Part shown: positions 45,318 through 55,607 of the stretch, in pieces | Position numbering within the stretch: position 1 is the first letter of the stretch | How the letters are laid out: every line of letters starts with the position of its first letter | Origin: Melioribacter roseus | Lineage (GTDB): Bacteria; Bacteroidota; Ignavibacteria; Ignavibacteriales; Melioribacteraceae | Direction of reading: 5' to 3' | Length of the DNA: 64,000 bases | Assembly: GCA_020722085.1 (NCBI GenBank) | Contig: DYLN01000003.1 | Location: 1 to 64,000, forward strand | Notes under the pieces: generated by a model | Seen by the model: only the letters and a program-made list of their open reading frames with translations | Database searches by the model: none | Told to the model about the DNA's origin: nothing | Program-made: the position numbers and the translations under genes

Positions 45318-45550
45318 AATATCTTCTTTTCCTTTTTTTGATCGCAGCTATTGCCTGCAGTTCAGGTAAATATTTTAGCAGCAATGGAGAAAAACTTTAT
45401 TATGATAAATGCAGCGGCTGTCATAGAATACACAATAAAAATGAATATGATTCTGAAAAATGGGCAAAAGTTCTTGAAGAGATGAAAAAGAAAGCAAGAT
45501 TAACTACCGAAGAGGAAAAAGCAATATTAAATTTTCTTGTTGAGAAGTGA
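45314..45550 (+). CDS. Small c-type cytochrome lipoprotein
   Basis: This 78-residue protein has a lipoprotein signal with lipobox ending at Cys15 (AIAC). One haem c motif follows, Cys33-Ser-Gly-Cys36-His37, with a likely distal ligand Met57 in EKWAKVLEEMKKKARL. The pattern matches small class-I cytochrome c domains in which a WxxVxxxM helix follows the CxxCH. It would be anchored to a membrane outside the cytoplasm and carry single electrons. Coupled to the barrel gene just upstream, it may pass electrons at the outer membrane, which is inference. Confidence 0.82.
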   Translation: MKYLLFLFLIAAIACSSGKYFSSNGEKLYYDKCSGCHRIHNKNEYDSEKWAKVLEEMKKKARLTTEEEKAILNFLVEK

Positions 45551-45566
45551 AGAAAAAGAGTAATGT

Positions 45567-45605
45567 GGCTGATCAACTAGTAAGAAACTTCTTTGTTGGT
45601 CAGCC
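45567..45605. terminator. Long hairpin between convergent genes
   Basis: GGCTGATCAAC (45567-45577) pairs with GTTGGTCAGCC (45595-45605) through 11 pairs, one of them G-U. An inner AAGAA/TTCTT helix extends the hairpin. It lies 16 bases after the cytochrome gene and before the convergent ABC-F gene. There is no T-tract, so it may stop transcription from both sides only weakly or stabilise 3' ends. Confidence 0.45.
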
Positions 45606-45664
45606 CAACAAATTATTGGAGCCTATCAGCAGACTGGTTATTTCTATTTATTTTGTTCCCAGAC

Positions 45665-47602
45665 TTAAAAAAGCCTTTCGATCTTTTCCAACTCATGGTT
45701 AAGTTCCGCCCATTCATTTATGAGTTTTTCTAATTTGTCTTTTGTTTCGTTGTAGCTGATATTTTTTTCTTTTGCTAAAATGGGATTGGAAAAAACATCA
45801 GGGTCAGCGAGTTCTTGTTCTAATTGTATTTTTTTACTTTCCAATTTTTCAATCTCTTTTTCAACTTCATGTATTTTTTCTTTTATTCCTTTTGTAGCAT
45901 TATACTTTTTTTGTCTGAGTTCTGCTTCAATGCGTTTTTGATCTTTTTTAGTTTCTTTTTTTGCCTCTTTTAAAGTGCCGTCATTACTTTGAACGGAGTC
46001 ATCATTTTTCTTACTGAGATAATATTCAACATTCCCGTTATAAATATTTAACTCGTTTTTTCTCAACTCAAAAATTTTATTTACAATAGGATTCACAAAA
46101 TCAATATCATGGCTTATTATTACCAAAGTTCCTGCAAAATCGACAAGTGCCTTCTGCAGAATAACTTTCGAAGAATAATCGAGATGATTTGTCGGTTCGT
46201 CCATTACAATTAAATTTGCTCTGGTTAAAAGAAGTCTGGCAAGGGCTACTCTGCTTTTTTCTCCCCCGGAAAGTACTTTAACTTTCTTAAATACATCGTC
46301 ATTCCTGAATAAAAACGATCCAAGTATTGACCGCAGATGCCCGATAGTCAGTTCTTCGTTCATTTCTGAAACGGAATCAAGAATGTCTTGTTCTGTATCC
46401 AGTTCTTCGGCTACTTCTTGAGAATAATAAGAAGTAAAAACGTTTTGACCGTAGGTAATTTCACCGGAATCTGGCAGAAGTTTCCCGGCAATTAATTTTG
46501 AGAGCGTAGTTTTACCTGCTCCGTTGGGACCTATTACCGCAATCTTATCCCCCCGTTCTATTTGAAAAGATAAATTGGTAATTACTTTATTTTCACCGAA
46601 AAATTTGTAAACGTTACGAAATTCAACAGGCACAGCACCGCTTCTTCCAGGTTCCGGAAACCTTAAATTAATTTCCTTTTCCTCTTCTTCTATTACAATC
46701 TCGTCCATTTTTTTGAACTGCTTAATTCTGCTTTGCACCTGTTTTGATTTTGTGGCTTTGTATCTGAAACGTTCAATAAATTCCTGTGTTTGTTTTATTT
46801 TTTTCTCACGGTCCTTAGCCAGTTTTTTTAATGCTTCATCGCGATCTTTCTTGTAGTTTAAATATTCGCTGTAGCTGCCATTGTAGAAACGGAAGTTTCT
46901 ATTGTAAATTTCTAACGTTTTATTTGTTACCTGGTCGATAAAATACCTGTCATGTGATACAACAATTAATGCAGCTTTGCTGTTTTTCAAAAACTCAATT
47001 ACCCATTGAAGTGTATCGATATCAAGATGGTTTGTAGGTTCGTCTAAAAGTATAAGATCATTTTCCTGCAATAGAATTTTTGCAAGTTGAATTCTCATCT
47101 GCCATCCGCCGGAAAATTCATCAATTATTTTGAAAAAATCTTTTTCGTCGAATCCCAGCCCTGTTAATGTTTTTTCAATTTTTGAATCAATTGAGTAAAA
47201 ATCAATTTTTTCTTTTTTGTGTGTTATCTCTCCCAATTCATGTACGATTTTTTCTTTTTCTTCTGAATAGAGATTTTCATTTTCCAATTCTTTTATCAAT
47301 TTCTTTTCTTCGGTAATTATATCATCGATTATATTGAGGGAAGATTTGATCTCATTAAATAAGGATTTGCCTTTTATTGCGATTAGTTCTTGCGGCAGAA
47401 ATCCGATTTTGATTCCTTTTTGTTTGACAATGATACCGGTTTCAGGCGGAAGTATGCCGGCAAGAATTTTAAGAAAGGTTGATTTGCCTGAACCGTTTGA
47501 ACCGACAAGGGCAATTCTGTCATTTTTATTGATCCGGAGATTGACATTTTCGAATAAATTTTCTCCGGTGAATTGAATTGATAAATTGTTAATGTCAATC
47601 AT
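45665..47602 (-). CDS. ABC-F family ATPase (ribosome-associated translation factor)
   Basis: This 645-residue soluble protein has two ABC domains and no membrane part. Domain one has VGSNGSGKST, a FSGGWQMRIQLAKILL signature and LLDEPTNHLD. Domain two has IGPNGAGKTT, LSGGEKSRVALARLLL and VMDEPTNHLD. A basic linker helix (about 240-310) lies between them, and a coiled-coil C-terminus (about 550-645) recalls Uup. ABC-F proteins act at the ribosomal E-site in translation or antibiotic protection; which subfamily this is cannot be decided by eye. It lies 14 bases downstream of the PorZ-like gene. Confidence 0.92.
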   Translation of the reverse strand: MIDINNLSIQFTGENLFENVNLRINKNDRIALVGSNGSGKSTFLKILAGILPPETGIIVKQKGIKIGFLPQELIAIKGKSLFNEIKSSLNIIDDIITEEKKLIKELENENLYSEEKEKIVHELGEITHKKEKIDFYSIDSKIEKTLTGLGFDEKDFFKIIDEFSGGWQMRIQLAKILLQENDLILLDEPTNHLDIDTLQWVIEFLKNSKAALIVVSHDRYFIDQVTNKTLEIYNRNFRFYNGSYSEYLNYKKDRDEALKKLAKDREKKIKQTQEFIERFRYKATKSKQVQSRIKQFKKMDEIVIEEEEKEINLRFPEPGRSGAVPVEFRNVYKFFGENKVITNLSFQIERGDKIAVIGPNGAGKTTLSKLIAGKLLPDSGEITYGQNVFTSYYSQEVAEELDTEQDILDSVSEMNEELTIGHLRSILGSFLFRNDDVFKKVKVLSGGEKSRVALARLLLTRANLIVMDEPTNHLDYSSKVILQKALVDFAGTLVIISHDIDFVNPIVNKIFELRKNELNIYNGNVEYYLSKKNDDSVQSNDGTLKEAKKETKKDQKRIEAELRQKKYNATKGIKEKIHEVEKEIEKLESKKIQLEQELADPDVFSNPILAKEKNISYNETKDKLEKLINEWAELNHELEKIERLF

Positions 47603-47616
47603 TGATTAAAGAAAAA

Positions 47617-49836
47617 TTATTTTTTAATGACGGCAAGTTTTGCAGTGGCTACATTATTTGCTTCTTCATCGAATGCGGTGATTATGTAGATCCCGGAAGG
47701 AACCGATCTGCCTTCTAGGTCCTTGCCGTTCCAGAAAGCAACTCTGCCGCCGGGTGAAGCAAAGTCCGCAATCAGTTTGCCGCTCATATTAAAAATTTTG
47801 ATCTGACTGTTTTTTACTAATCCGTCGATAGTGATTGTAACAGTATTTTCATTTTGCAGAAGAACGGGATTCGGGTAGACAAATAATTCACTGAAACTCT
47901 CTTGCGGCTGCATTGAAGAAGTTGTGACTGAAGACAAACCAAAGTCGGTACCAATATAAACGATGCCGTTTTTCTGGTCTATGGCAAGGCTTTTGATATT
48001 ATCGTTCGCAATAGGACTGTTTGAAGCAGTATAATGCTCTAACAATTGAATTCCATCCTGTGAGAGCAAATAAACGCCGTTGTTCGTTCCGACCCATTTT
48101 TGGTTTAAGGGATCGACAGCTATTGATGATATTGTTTGATTTCTGAGTGCAAACCCTACCGAATTTGTAATTGATGATGCCGGTTTGGAAACATCAGTAA
48201 TCAAACTTATTCCCTGATTTGTTCCTACCCACAATTGTCCGCGCTTGTCCACAGCTAATGCGGTAATTGCATTGCTTATTAAACCATTGCTTTCAGTTAA
48301 ATAACCCTGAGTATCATCATTCAGATTTGTAAGCGTTCCGTTCTCATTAAAATAATATAAGCCTAAGGTGCCTTTAGTTACAGCGAACCATTTTGTATCA
48401 AATTGGTCAACAGCCAGCTTTCCAATTAATGAACTTTCTGTAATGGGAAGATTTGTAAAGGTGTAATTGATTAAATCTCCTGAAGTTGTGAGTACACTCA
48501 GCGGAGTTTTTGAAACAGACAAAAGATTAGTCATCCATGCATTCCCTTTCGAGTCGGCTTTCACATCATAAATTACCACAAAATTAGGATCATCAGGAAT
48601 TCCGGTTAAGGAAGAATTAAATGCACTGTAGGTCTGAAACGTTCCGTTCTTAAATACGGTTACACCCTTACCCCAATTGCAAAAATATTTTGTATTATCC
48701 GGTGCTGCGTAAACATTATGAAATGCATTTGATAAGAAGGCATCCGTATTGTTGACGTTGTATACCTTCCAGGTGGTGCCGTCAAATTCAAAAACTCCTA
48801 CGCCGTAAACATCGCTTCCCGTACCAACCCATAATTTGCCGTCGTTGTCAACGGTAAGACTTGCAAAATTGTTGGTTTCGGGTCCATTCGGAAACAAAAA
48901 AGAAACACTGCCGTTTTTGTATTTTAAAATTCCGCTTGATGTGGCACAATAAATCGTTCCATCATCTTTTACCCTAATTGATTTTATTTGAATATTGTTG
49001 GCGGAATAAACTTCTGTCGCGATATTATTTTTCAGGGAATATATTTTTTGATTTGCAACGGCGTATAAGGTTGAACCTAAAGAAGCAAAATCATTAATAT
49101 TTATTCCTGTCAATGAATAAGTATTCCAGATATTTCCGACAAGTTCGAACAATCCGTTATTTGTAGCAGCCAAAATTTTATTACCGAATTTTCCTACGGA
49201 GTTTACTGTGGATGCACCTATTTGAGAATTTGTATAATAGTTATCCCAGGATTCCGGTGCTGATAAATTATTCTGTCCTTCTTTTTGAACAGCTATTCCG
49301 AGTTCGGTTACTGCATATATCAATTTATCTTTGTAAGCATATTTAATTTTTGTCTCTGAAGGAAAGGTGCCGAGTTTCAAAAAAGAATCGTAAAAAGAGC
49401 CGTTAGCGGTATTAATTAAAGAAATTCCAAAATCGGTTGAAACGAAAGCAGTATCGTTAATTATAAAAATCTGATTGATTTGTTTTTGACTTTTTGCGCT
49501 GTTATAAATCTCAAATACTCTAAGTAAGCTATTATACAGGGGATTGTATGCGTTTATATAACCTTCCTGTGAGCCGACCCATATTTTGCCGCTGCCGTCA
49601 ACAGCAATCGATGTTAAAATCTGGCTGTTCAACCCGTCAGCTTTATTTAGAATTTTATAAGTGCTGTCGGAATTACTAAACCGGAATATGCCGCCGGAAG
49701 CAACAGCCCAAAACCCGTTGTCTGTGATTGCAACTGCGCTGGTAGTTTTCATATCTGAATAATTTTTCCATATCCCGATTTTCTGTGCAAAAAGCGGTAA
49801 AGAAATAAAGAATAACAGGACTGATTTTCTAATCAT
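47617..49836 (-). CDS. PorZ-like T9SS protein: two-component-regulator-type propellers with sorting domain
   Basis: This 739-residue secreted protein has a signal peptide (about 1-17). Two seven-bladed-type propellers are built from repeats such as TSIAVDGSGKIWVGSQEG, SLTVDNDGKLWVGTGS, ALAVDKRGQLWVGTNQG and SIAVDPLNQKWVGTNNG. A C-terminal T9SS type-A sorting domain (about 650-739) runs from VYPNPVLL to AKLAVIKK. The opening WKNYSDMKTTSAVAITDNGFWAVASGGIFRF resembles the start of PorZ, the T9SS attachment-complex protein that binds A-LPS. With porU and porV in the same window it is the natural PorZ candidate, but a generic T9SS-exported propeller protein cannot be excluded. Confidence 0.7.
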   Translation of the reverse strand: MIRKSVLLFFISLPLFAQKIGIWKNYSDMKTTSAVAITDNGFWAVASGGIFRFSNSDSTYKILNKADGLNSQILTSIAVDGSGKIWVGSQEGYINAYNPLYNSLLRVFEIYNSAKSQKQINQIFIINDTAFVSTDFGISLINTANGSFYDSFLKLGTFPSETKIKYAYKDKLIYAVTELGIAVQKEGQNNLSAPESWDNYYTNSQIGASTVNSVGKFGNKILAATNNGLFELVGNIWNTYSLTGININDFASLGSTLYAVANQKIYSLKNNIATEVYSANNIQIKSIRVKDDGTIYCATSSGILKYKNGSVSFLFPNGPETNNFASLTVDNDGKLWVGTGSDVYGVGVFEFDGTTWKVYNVNNTDAFLSNAFHNVYAAPDNTKYFCNWGKGVTVFKNGTFQTYSAFNSSLTGIPDDPNFVVIYDVKADSKGNAWMTNLLSVSKTPLSVLTTSGDLINYTFTNLPITESSLIGKLAVDQFDTKWFAVTKGTLGLYYFNENGTLTNLNDDTQGYLTESNGLISNAITALAVDKRGQLWVGTNQGISLITDVSKPASSITNSVGFALRNQTISSIAVDPLNQKWVGTNNGVYLLSQDGIQLLEHYTASNSPIANDNIKSLAIDQKNGIVYIGTDFGLSSVTTSSMQPQESFSELFVYPNPVLLQNENTVTITIDGLVKNSQIKIFNMSGKLIADFASPGGRVAFWNGKDLEGRSVPSGIYIITAFDEEANNVATAKLAVIKK

Positions 49837-49959
49837 TTTACACCTTCGTTTTATGGCGCATTGTATTTGAAAAGTCTAAAAACAAATTTAGTATTTTATT
49901 TTTGAACTGAAAGGTAAAATAAAAGAGTAGAAATTTTTCGATAGGGTCCTGTTTAACAT

Positions 49960-50847
49960 TTATGAATTGTTCTTAATAAGCATTTTCCGCATTGCTTCCA
50001 CTTGTACTGACGAAATATAATACTTCCCGAGGTTATCTTCATCTTCTTTTTTGCCTCCGTGAAAATCGGAGCCGCCTGAGCCGAGCAAACAATATTGGCT
50101 GACGATCCCGTTAAAAAAACGAATTTGGTTTTCAGTATGACTGGGATGAATTATCTCGATACCGTCAATTCCAGATCTTATCAGATAATAAAGAATCGAA
50201 TCTTTTATATTGCCAGGATGTGCAATAAAGGAAAGTCCGCCGGAATCGCTAATTAATTTTAATGCGCTGATTGGAGAAACATGGATTTTTTTTTCGTAAG
50301 CCGGACCGTAATCGCCGATGTATTTGTGAAAAGCTTCGTAATAATCATTAACAAAACCTAAATCAATCAATGCATAGGCAATATGCGGTCTTCCAACTGC
50401 AGAGTTTTGTGCTTTTTCCATAACGTTGTCTATTGTAATTGGCAGTCCAAGCTTTTGCAATTTTTGAACGATTCTTTTTGCCCGATGATAGCGCTCGTCA
50501 CGAAAAAATTTAAGGTATTTTTGAAGTTCATCATTATTGATATCAATAAAGTATCCGAGAAGGTGAATTTCCTTGTCTTCAAGGTCGGTGCTGATTTCAA
50601 GTCCAGGGATAACTTCGACTTTTAAATCTTTGCCACACTCAATTGCTTCTTTGAGCCCGTTTACATTATCGTGGTCGGTGATGCTGATAATGTTGAGTCC
50701 TATAGCTGCAGATTTTTGAACAACGGTGCAAGGATCGTAGACGCCGTCTGATAGGTTTGTATGAATGTGCAGGTCTGCTTTCACGTCAAAATTCTCAACT
50801 GTAAGTTTCCCGGAATTTTTCGTAATCGAGTATTCTAAGTTTGGCAC
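49960..50847 (-). CDS. PHP-domain phosphoesterase
   Basis: This is a polymerase-and-histidinol-phosphatase fold enzyme of the YciV/RNase AM-like group, which removes phosphates from small molecules or short RNA ends. Metal ligand motifs are complete: DLHIHTNLSDG, ITDHDNVNG, GLEIST, HLLGYFID, FIAHPG and GSGGSDFHGG. The start is uncertain. GTG at 50847 overlaps the crp end by 53 bases and gives 295 residues. GTG at 50784, just after the crp stop, would begin right before the first metal motif. It is co-transcribed with crp and lies upstream of the PorZ-like gene. Confidence 0.85.
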   Translation of the reverse strand: MPNLEYSITKNSGKLTVENFDVKADLHIHTNLSDGVYDPCTVVQKSAAIGLNIISITDHDNVNGLKEAIECGKDLKVEVIPGLEISTDLEDKEIHLLGYFIDINNDELQKYLKFFRDERYHRAKRIVQKLQKLGLPITIDNVMEKAQNSAVGRPHIAYALIDLGFVNDYYEAFHKYIGDYGPAYEKKIHVSPISALKLISDSGGLSFIAHPGNIKDSILYYLIRSGIDGIEIIHPSHTENQIRFFNGIVSQYCLLGSGGSDFHGGKKEDEDNLGKYYISSVQVEAMRKMLIKNNS

Positions 50848-51472
50848 CCTCTAATTCGATAAGACCTTTTTTTGCAAATGTGTGAAGTGTTCTTGAGATT
50901 GTCTCCCGCGAAGTTCCAGCCATATTTGCCAGATCATGCTGCAGTGGCAGCTTTTCAATCTCAACAATGCCCTGTTTAATTTTACCTATATCGTCAGCAA
51001 TCTGCAGAATTACTGTTGCAACTTTGCCTTCAGCATCTTTTAGAGATAACGCTTTTATTTTCATGTCGGCATTTCTTAATCTTTGAGTTAATTCCTCCAG
51101 AAGGGCAATTGATATTTCCGGATGTTCCAGCAAAAGATTTATGAAATCGTTACGCTGAATTATAAATAATTCGGAATTATCCATTGCTGTGACGGTTGCC
51201 GAGCGTGTCAGTCCGTCTAATAGTGCCATTTCTCCGAAAAAATTACCGTCAGAAAGGGTAGTCAAAATAACTTCTCTGCCATCGCTGCTTCTGCGGGCAA
51301 CTTTAACTTTGCCTTTGATAATCAGAAAAAGTGCAGAACCAACCTCATCTTCCATCAAAATAACACTTTCTTTTTTATAGGACTTTTTAAATCCGATTTG
51401 TTCGATTCGTGTAAGTGTTTCATCGGAAAGCTCAGAGAAAATAGGTACATATTTTAAAAAGTCAGATGGCAT
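50795..51472 (-). CDS. Crp/Fnr-family transcriptional regulator
   Basis: This 225-residue regulator has an N-terminal cyclic-nucleotide-binding domain (about 15-125). Its phosphate-binding cassette FGEMALLDGLTRSATV has the Arg-Ser typical of cAMP binders. A C-terminal winged HTH (about 165-215, HDLANMAGTSRETISRTL) follows. It lacks the cysteine cluster of Fnr, so oxygen sensing by iron-sulfur is not expected. A good ribosome site AAGGAG precedes the ATG. It is divergent from gap across a 188-base gap, a place where it could also control glycolysis, but no clear Crp-type palindrome is seen there. Confidence 0.88.
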   Translation of the reverse strand: MPSDFLKYVPIFSELSDETLTRIEQIGFKKSYKKESVILMEDEVGSALFLIIKGKVKVARRSSDGREVILTTLSDGNFFGEMALLDGLTRSATVTAMDNSELFIIQRNDFINLLLEHPEISIALLEELTQRLRNADMKIKALSLKDAEGKVATVILQIADDIGKIKQGIVEIEKLPLQHDLANMAGTSRETISRTLHTFAKKGLIELEGAKLRILDYEKFRETYS

Positions 51473-51590
51473 TTATAACTCCTTATATTTTTTAGCGCCG
51501 TGGATGGTAGAAAACTTATAATTTTTATACCATTTGTAATATAAATACATTTTCGGTAAAAAATTAGTAAAATTTATTTTTGCAGTAAAA

Positions 51591-52731
<1,141 letters not shown>

Positions 52732-52761
52732 ATAAATAAGTAAAACGAAAATCTTTAAACG

Positions 52762-52796
52762 GACGCAGAAACCCCAATAGGTCTGCGTCTTTTTTT
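52762..52796 (+). terminator. Rho-independent terminator between gap and pgk
   Basis: GACGCAG (52762-52768) pairs with CTGCGTC (52783-52789), and an inner ACC/GGT helix extends it. Seven T residues follow directly (52790-52796). This is the clearest intrinsic terminator in the window. Since pgk starts 39 bases later, either pgk is reached by readthrough or it has its own promoter. Confidence 0.85.
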
Positions 52797-52834
52797 ATAT
52801 GTTATCTTAAAAGCCAATTAATTGGAGGATAAAA

Positions 52835-54034
52835 ATGAATAAACTGACTATTGACAGTGTTGACTTAAAAGATAAGCGGGTTTTGGTACGTGTTGATTTC
52901 AACGTTCCCCTTGATGAAAATTTAAAGATTACCGATGACATTAGAATTACTTCTGCATTACCAACGATTAAAAAAATAATTAACGACGGCGGCAAAGCTA
53001 TTTTAATGAGCCATCTCGGCAGACCAAAAGGCGTCGTAAATCCCAAATACAGCTTGAAACCTGTTGCTGTTCGGCTGGGTGAATTGCTAACATCTGAAGT
53101 AAAGTTTGCAAGAGATTGTATCGGCGAACAGGTGGAGGCTATTGTGAATTCTCTGAAAAGCGGAGAGGTGCTGCTGCTCGAAAATCTCAGATTTCATTCT
53201 GAAGAAGAGAAAAACGATCCCGAATTTGCAAAAAAACTTGCTGCGTTGGGAGATGTTTATATTAACGATGCTTTCGGCAGTGCTCATAGAGCGCATGCTT
53301 CTACAGAAGGAGTTACAAAGTACATTAAAATATGTGCAGCCGGCTATCTTATGCAGAAGGAACTGGATTACTTGGGCAAGGCAGTAACATCGCCTGTGAG
53401 ACCTTTTACTGCCATATTGGGCGGAGCGAAAATCTCAGGTAAAATTGATGTAATCGAAAATTTGCTTCCCAAAGTAGATTACCTTTTAATCGGCGGGGGA
53501 ATGGCATATACTTTTTATAAAGCAATGGGTTATGAAATAGGTAAATCACTTCTCGAAGAGGAGAAAGTTTCACTTGCAAAGGAAATGCTTGAGAAATTTA
53601 AAAACTCTAAAGCAAAAGTAATTTTACCGCAGGATGTTGTAACTGCGCCAGAGTTTAAGAATGAATCACCGTCGAGAGTTGTTGATGTAACAAAGATTCC
53701 TCAAACGGAAATGGGGCTTGATGTCGGTCCAAGAACAATTGAGGAATTTAAAAGTGTTATACTTAACAGCAAAACAATTCTCTGGAACGGACCGATGGGC
53801 GTTTTTGAATTTGAAAATTTTGCAAAAGGTACCGATGCTGTAGCTGAATCACTCGCTGAGGCTACTGAAAAAGGAGCAGTTACAATTATCGGCGGCGGCG
53901 ATTCGGCAGCGGCAATTAAGAAAGCGGGATTCGAAGATAAAGTTTCCCACGTCTCAACCGGAGGAGGCGCTTCTCTCGAATTTTTGGAAGGCAAGATTCT
54001 TCCCGGCGTTGCTGCTTTGAATGATATCAAATAA
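52835..54034 (+). CDS. pgk: Phosphoglycerate kinase
   Basis: Pgk transfers phosphate from 1,3-bisphosphoglycerate to ADP. It has 399 residues, the normal monomer length. Motifs are [10 protein letters not shown], the SHLGRPKG loop, a basic-patch region with [13 protein letters not shown], the hinge region NGPMGVFE and the nucleotide loop [16 protein letters not shown] ribosome site precedes the ATG. It follows gap, with a terminator between them. Confidence 0.96.
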   Translation: MNKLTIDSVDLKDKRVLVRVDFNVPLDENLKITDDIRITSALPTIKKIINDGGKAILMSHLGRPKGVVNPKYSLKPVAVRLGELLTSEVKFARDCIGEQVEAIVNSLKSGEVLLLENLRFHSEEEKNDPEFAKKLAALGDVYINDAFGSAHRAHASTEGVTKYIKICAAGYLMQKELDYLGKAVTSPVRPFTAILGGAKISGKIDVIENLLPKVDYLLIGGGMAYTFYKAMGYEIGKSLLEEEKVSLAKEMLEKFKNSKAKVILPQDVVTAPEFKNESPSRVVDVTKIPQTEMGLDVGPRTIEEFKSVILNSKTILWNGPMGVFEFENFAKGTDAVAESLAEATEKGAVTIIGGGDSAAAIKKAGFEDKVSHVSTGGGASLEFLEGKILPGVAALNDIK

Positions 54035-54083
54035 AAAGGGAAAAAGATCTCCGTTAACGGACAGTTAAATACGCCTTTTTATT
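54030..54083 (+). terminator. Possible terminator after pgk
   Basis: AATAAAAAGG (54030-54039) and CCTTTTTATT (54074-54083) are perfect inverted repeats. They enclose a 12-base palindrome, TCCGTTAACGGA. The right arm supplies a run of T residues. The outer stem starts within the pgk stop codon. The loop is long, so the strength is uncertain. Confidence 0.45.
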
Positions 54084-54133
54084 CTCATTAAAATACTTTA
54101 ATTTGTATTTAAGATTGAGCAAAGGATAGTTAG

Positions 54134-55039
54134 ATGGGTTTAGATTCAAGAGATTATTATAGACCGACCGGATTTGGAGGTTTTTCTTTTTTTCCGCCGG
54201 TAATAAAAAATCTTATTATTATTAATGTTGCAGTTTTTTTTCTCCAAATGATTTCCGATAGTATTTCCTTCGGCGGGATTTCCGGCTCTTTAATACTTGA
54301 GAGATATTTTGCATTAAATCCTATAGGTTACGGCTTCCAGATATGGCAATTAATATCGTATCAATTTATGCACGGCGGGTTTACACATATATTGTTCAAT
54401 ATGTTTTTTCTATGGATGTTCGGGATGGAAATTGAAAATCTAATGGGGTCAAGAAAATTTTTGTTCTTTTATCTTCTGTGCGGTTTAGGCGCAGGATTGG
54501 TGCAGTTATTAATACCGCCTTTGTTTGCTAGTGCGCTTGGACCTACAATAGGAGCTTCTGGAGCAGTATTTGGTGTTATGATTGCTTTTGCAATGTTTTT
54601 CCCAGATAGATACATTTATATATATTTTCTGATACCGGTCAAAGCTAAATATTTAATTGCTTTTTTGGTTGTTATAGAATTTATGTCGGTGGGCAATCAA
54701 AGTCTCATTGCACATTTTGCACATATCGGTGGCGCTTTAACTGGGTTCATCTTTATTTTGATGGATAGAAAAAACAATTACAACTTCGACAAACTTTTCA
54801 ATAAGTTTAAACGCAGCAGCAGTGAAATTCGTTCTCCATTCGGCAAAAAAAGAAGCACAATTTATGATTACGATAATAATGTTCAGGACGCCAAATTTTA
54901 CGATATTGACAGAAAAGATGATGACTCAATTTCTCAGGAAGAAATCGACAAAATTTTAGATAAAATCAGTCAAAGCGGGTATCAGAATTTAACCGAGCGT
55001 GAAAAAAGAATTTTATTTGAAGCCAGTAAGAAGAAATAA
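54134..55039 (+). CDS. Rhomboid-family intramembrane serine protease
   Basis: This 301-residue membrane protease has six or so membrane segments. The family marks are MHGGFTHILFNM after the first loop, the catalytic Ser142 in GASGAVFG and the catalytic His197 in AHFAHIGG. The C-terminal 80 residues are a soluble, charged tail with a helical end (SISQEEIDKILDKISQSG and LTEREKRILFEASKK). Such a tail is common in Bacteroidota rhomboids and recalls domains that end in an LTxREKxxL pattern. Substrates are unknown. A hairpin terminator begins at the stop codon. Confidence 0.92.
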   Translation: MGLDSRDYYRPTGFGGFSFFPPVIKNLIIINVAVFFLQMISDSISFGGISGSLILERYFALNPIGYGFQIWQLISYQFMHGGFTHILFNMFFLWMFGMEIENLMGSRKFLFFYLLCGLGAGLVQLLIPPLFASALGPTIGASGAVFGVMIAFAMFFPDRYIYIYFLIPVKAKYLIAFLVVIEFMSVGNQSLIAHFAHIGGALTGFIFILMDRKNNYNFDKLFNKFKRSSSEIRSPFGKKRSTIYDYDNNVQDAKFYDIDRKDDDSISQEEIDKILDKISQSGYQNLTEREKRILFEASKKK

Positions 55040-55064
55040 TAAGCTCGAATTGCCAGCTTATTTT
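55038..55064 (+). terminator. Terminator after the rhomboid gene
   Basis: AATAAGCT (55038-55045) pairs perfectly with AGCTTATT (55055-55062) around a 9-base loop, and more T residues follow. It overlaps the stop codon of the rhomboid gene. Confidence 0.6.
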
Positions 55065-55241
55065 AAAACATAATTTAGCCGCTTCCGTAGGGAATGCCTT
55101 CGGCAGAATTGCGCTAATTTTCGCTGATTAAACCCCGGCATAGATTTTCTCTTGGGTTAAATTTTTATATTTTTAAGACGGTTTGTGTTTATCAGCGTAA
55201 TTAGCGGCTTATTTCAAAGAATTTTTTATTTGACGATCAAT

Positions 55242-55571
55242 GTGAGCAATAAGACTACTTTTATCTTTCATACTTGTCTTCTTATTCTTCTTATTACTGC
55301 TGCGTGTGGAGGCAAAAAACATTATGATGATAAACTGCTCGCAAAAGTGTACGTGGAAAATCTAATTGCCCGTGAGAAATATTTGGGCAGTAAAGATTCC
55401 CTCGATTTAGTACTCAACAATATTTTTAAAGAAAGCGGCATCTCGCAGCAAGAGTATGAAAATGAATTAAAGTCTTTCGCAGATGAATACGATAGATGGA
55501 AACAGTTTTTTAGAGAAGCTGAATCCTATCTTACAGAACGGCAAGAATCTATGAGCAGCCACAACAAATAA
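55242..55571 (+). CDS. Small lipoprotein, DUF4296-like
   Basis: This 109-residue protein has a lipoprotein signal (KTTFIFHTCLLILLITAAC) with the lipobox Cys at about residue 23, then a helical domain starting DKLLAKVYVENLIAREKYLG and continuing YENELKSFADEYDRWKQFF. That pattern is shared by DUF4296 proteins of Bacteroidota, whose function is unknown. GTG at 55242 gives a well-shaped signal peptide. A longer frame from GTG at 55185 would add a second hydrophobic stretch and is less likely. It is convergent with recQ. Confidence 0.6.
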   Translation: MSNKTTFIFHTCLLILLITAACGGKKHYDDKLLAKVYVENLIAREKYLGSKDSLDLVLNNIFKESGISQQEYENELKSFADEYDRWKQFFREAESYLTERQESMSSHNK

Positions 55572-55581
55572 ACTGAGTATA

Positions 55582-55607
55582 TGAATGGTAGTACATTTAT
55601 CCATTCA
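55582..55607. terminator. Bidirectional hairpin between convergent genes
   Basis: TGAATGG (55582-55588) pairs perfectly with CCATTCA (55601-55607) around a 12-base loop. The hairpin includes the recQ stop codon and lies 11 bases after the DUF4296-like gene. It may stop transcription of both convergent genes. There is no long T-tract. Confidence 0.45.
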
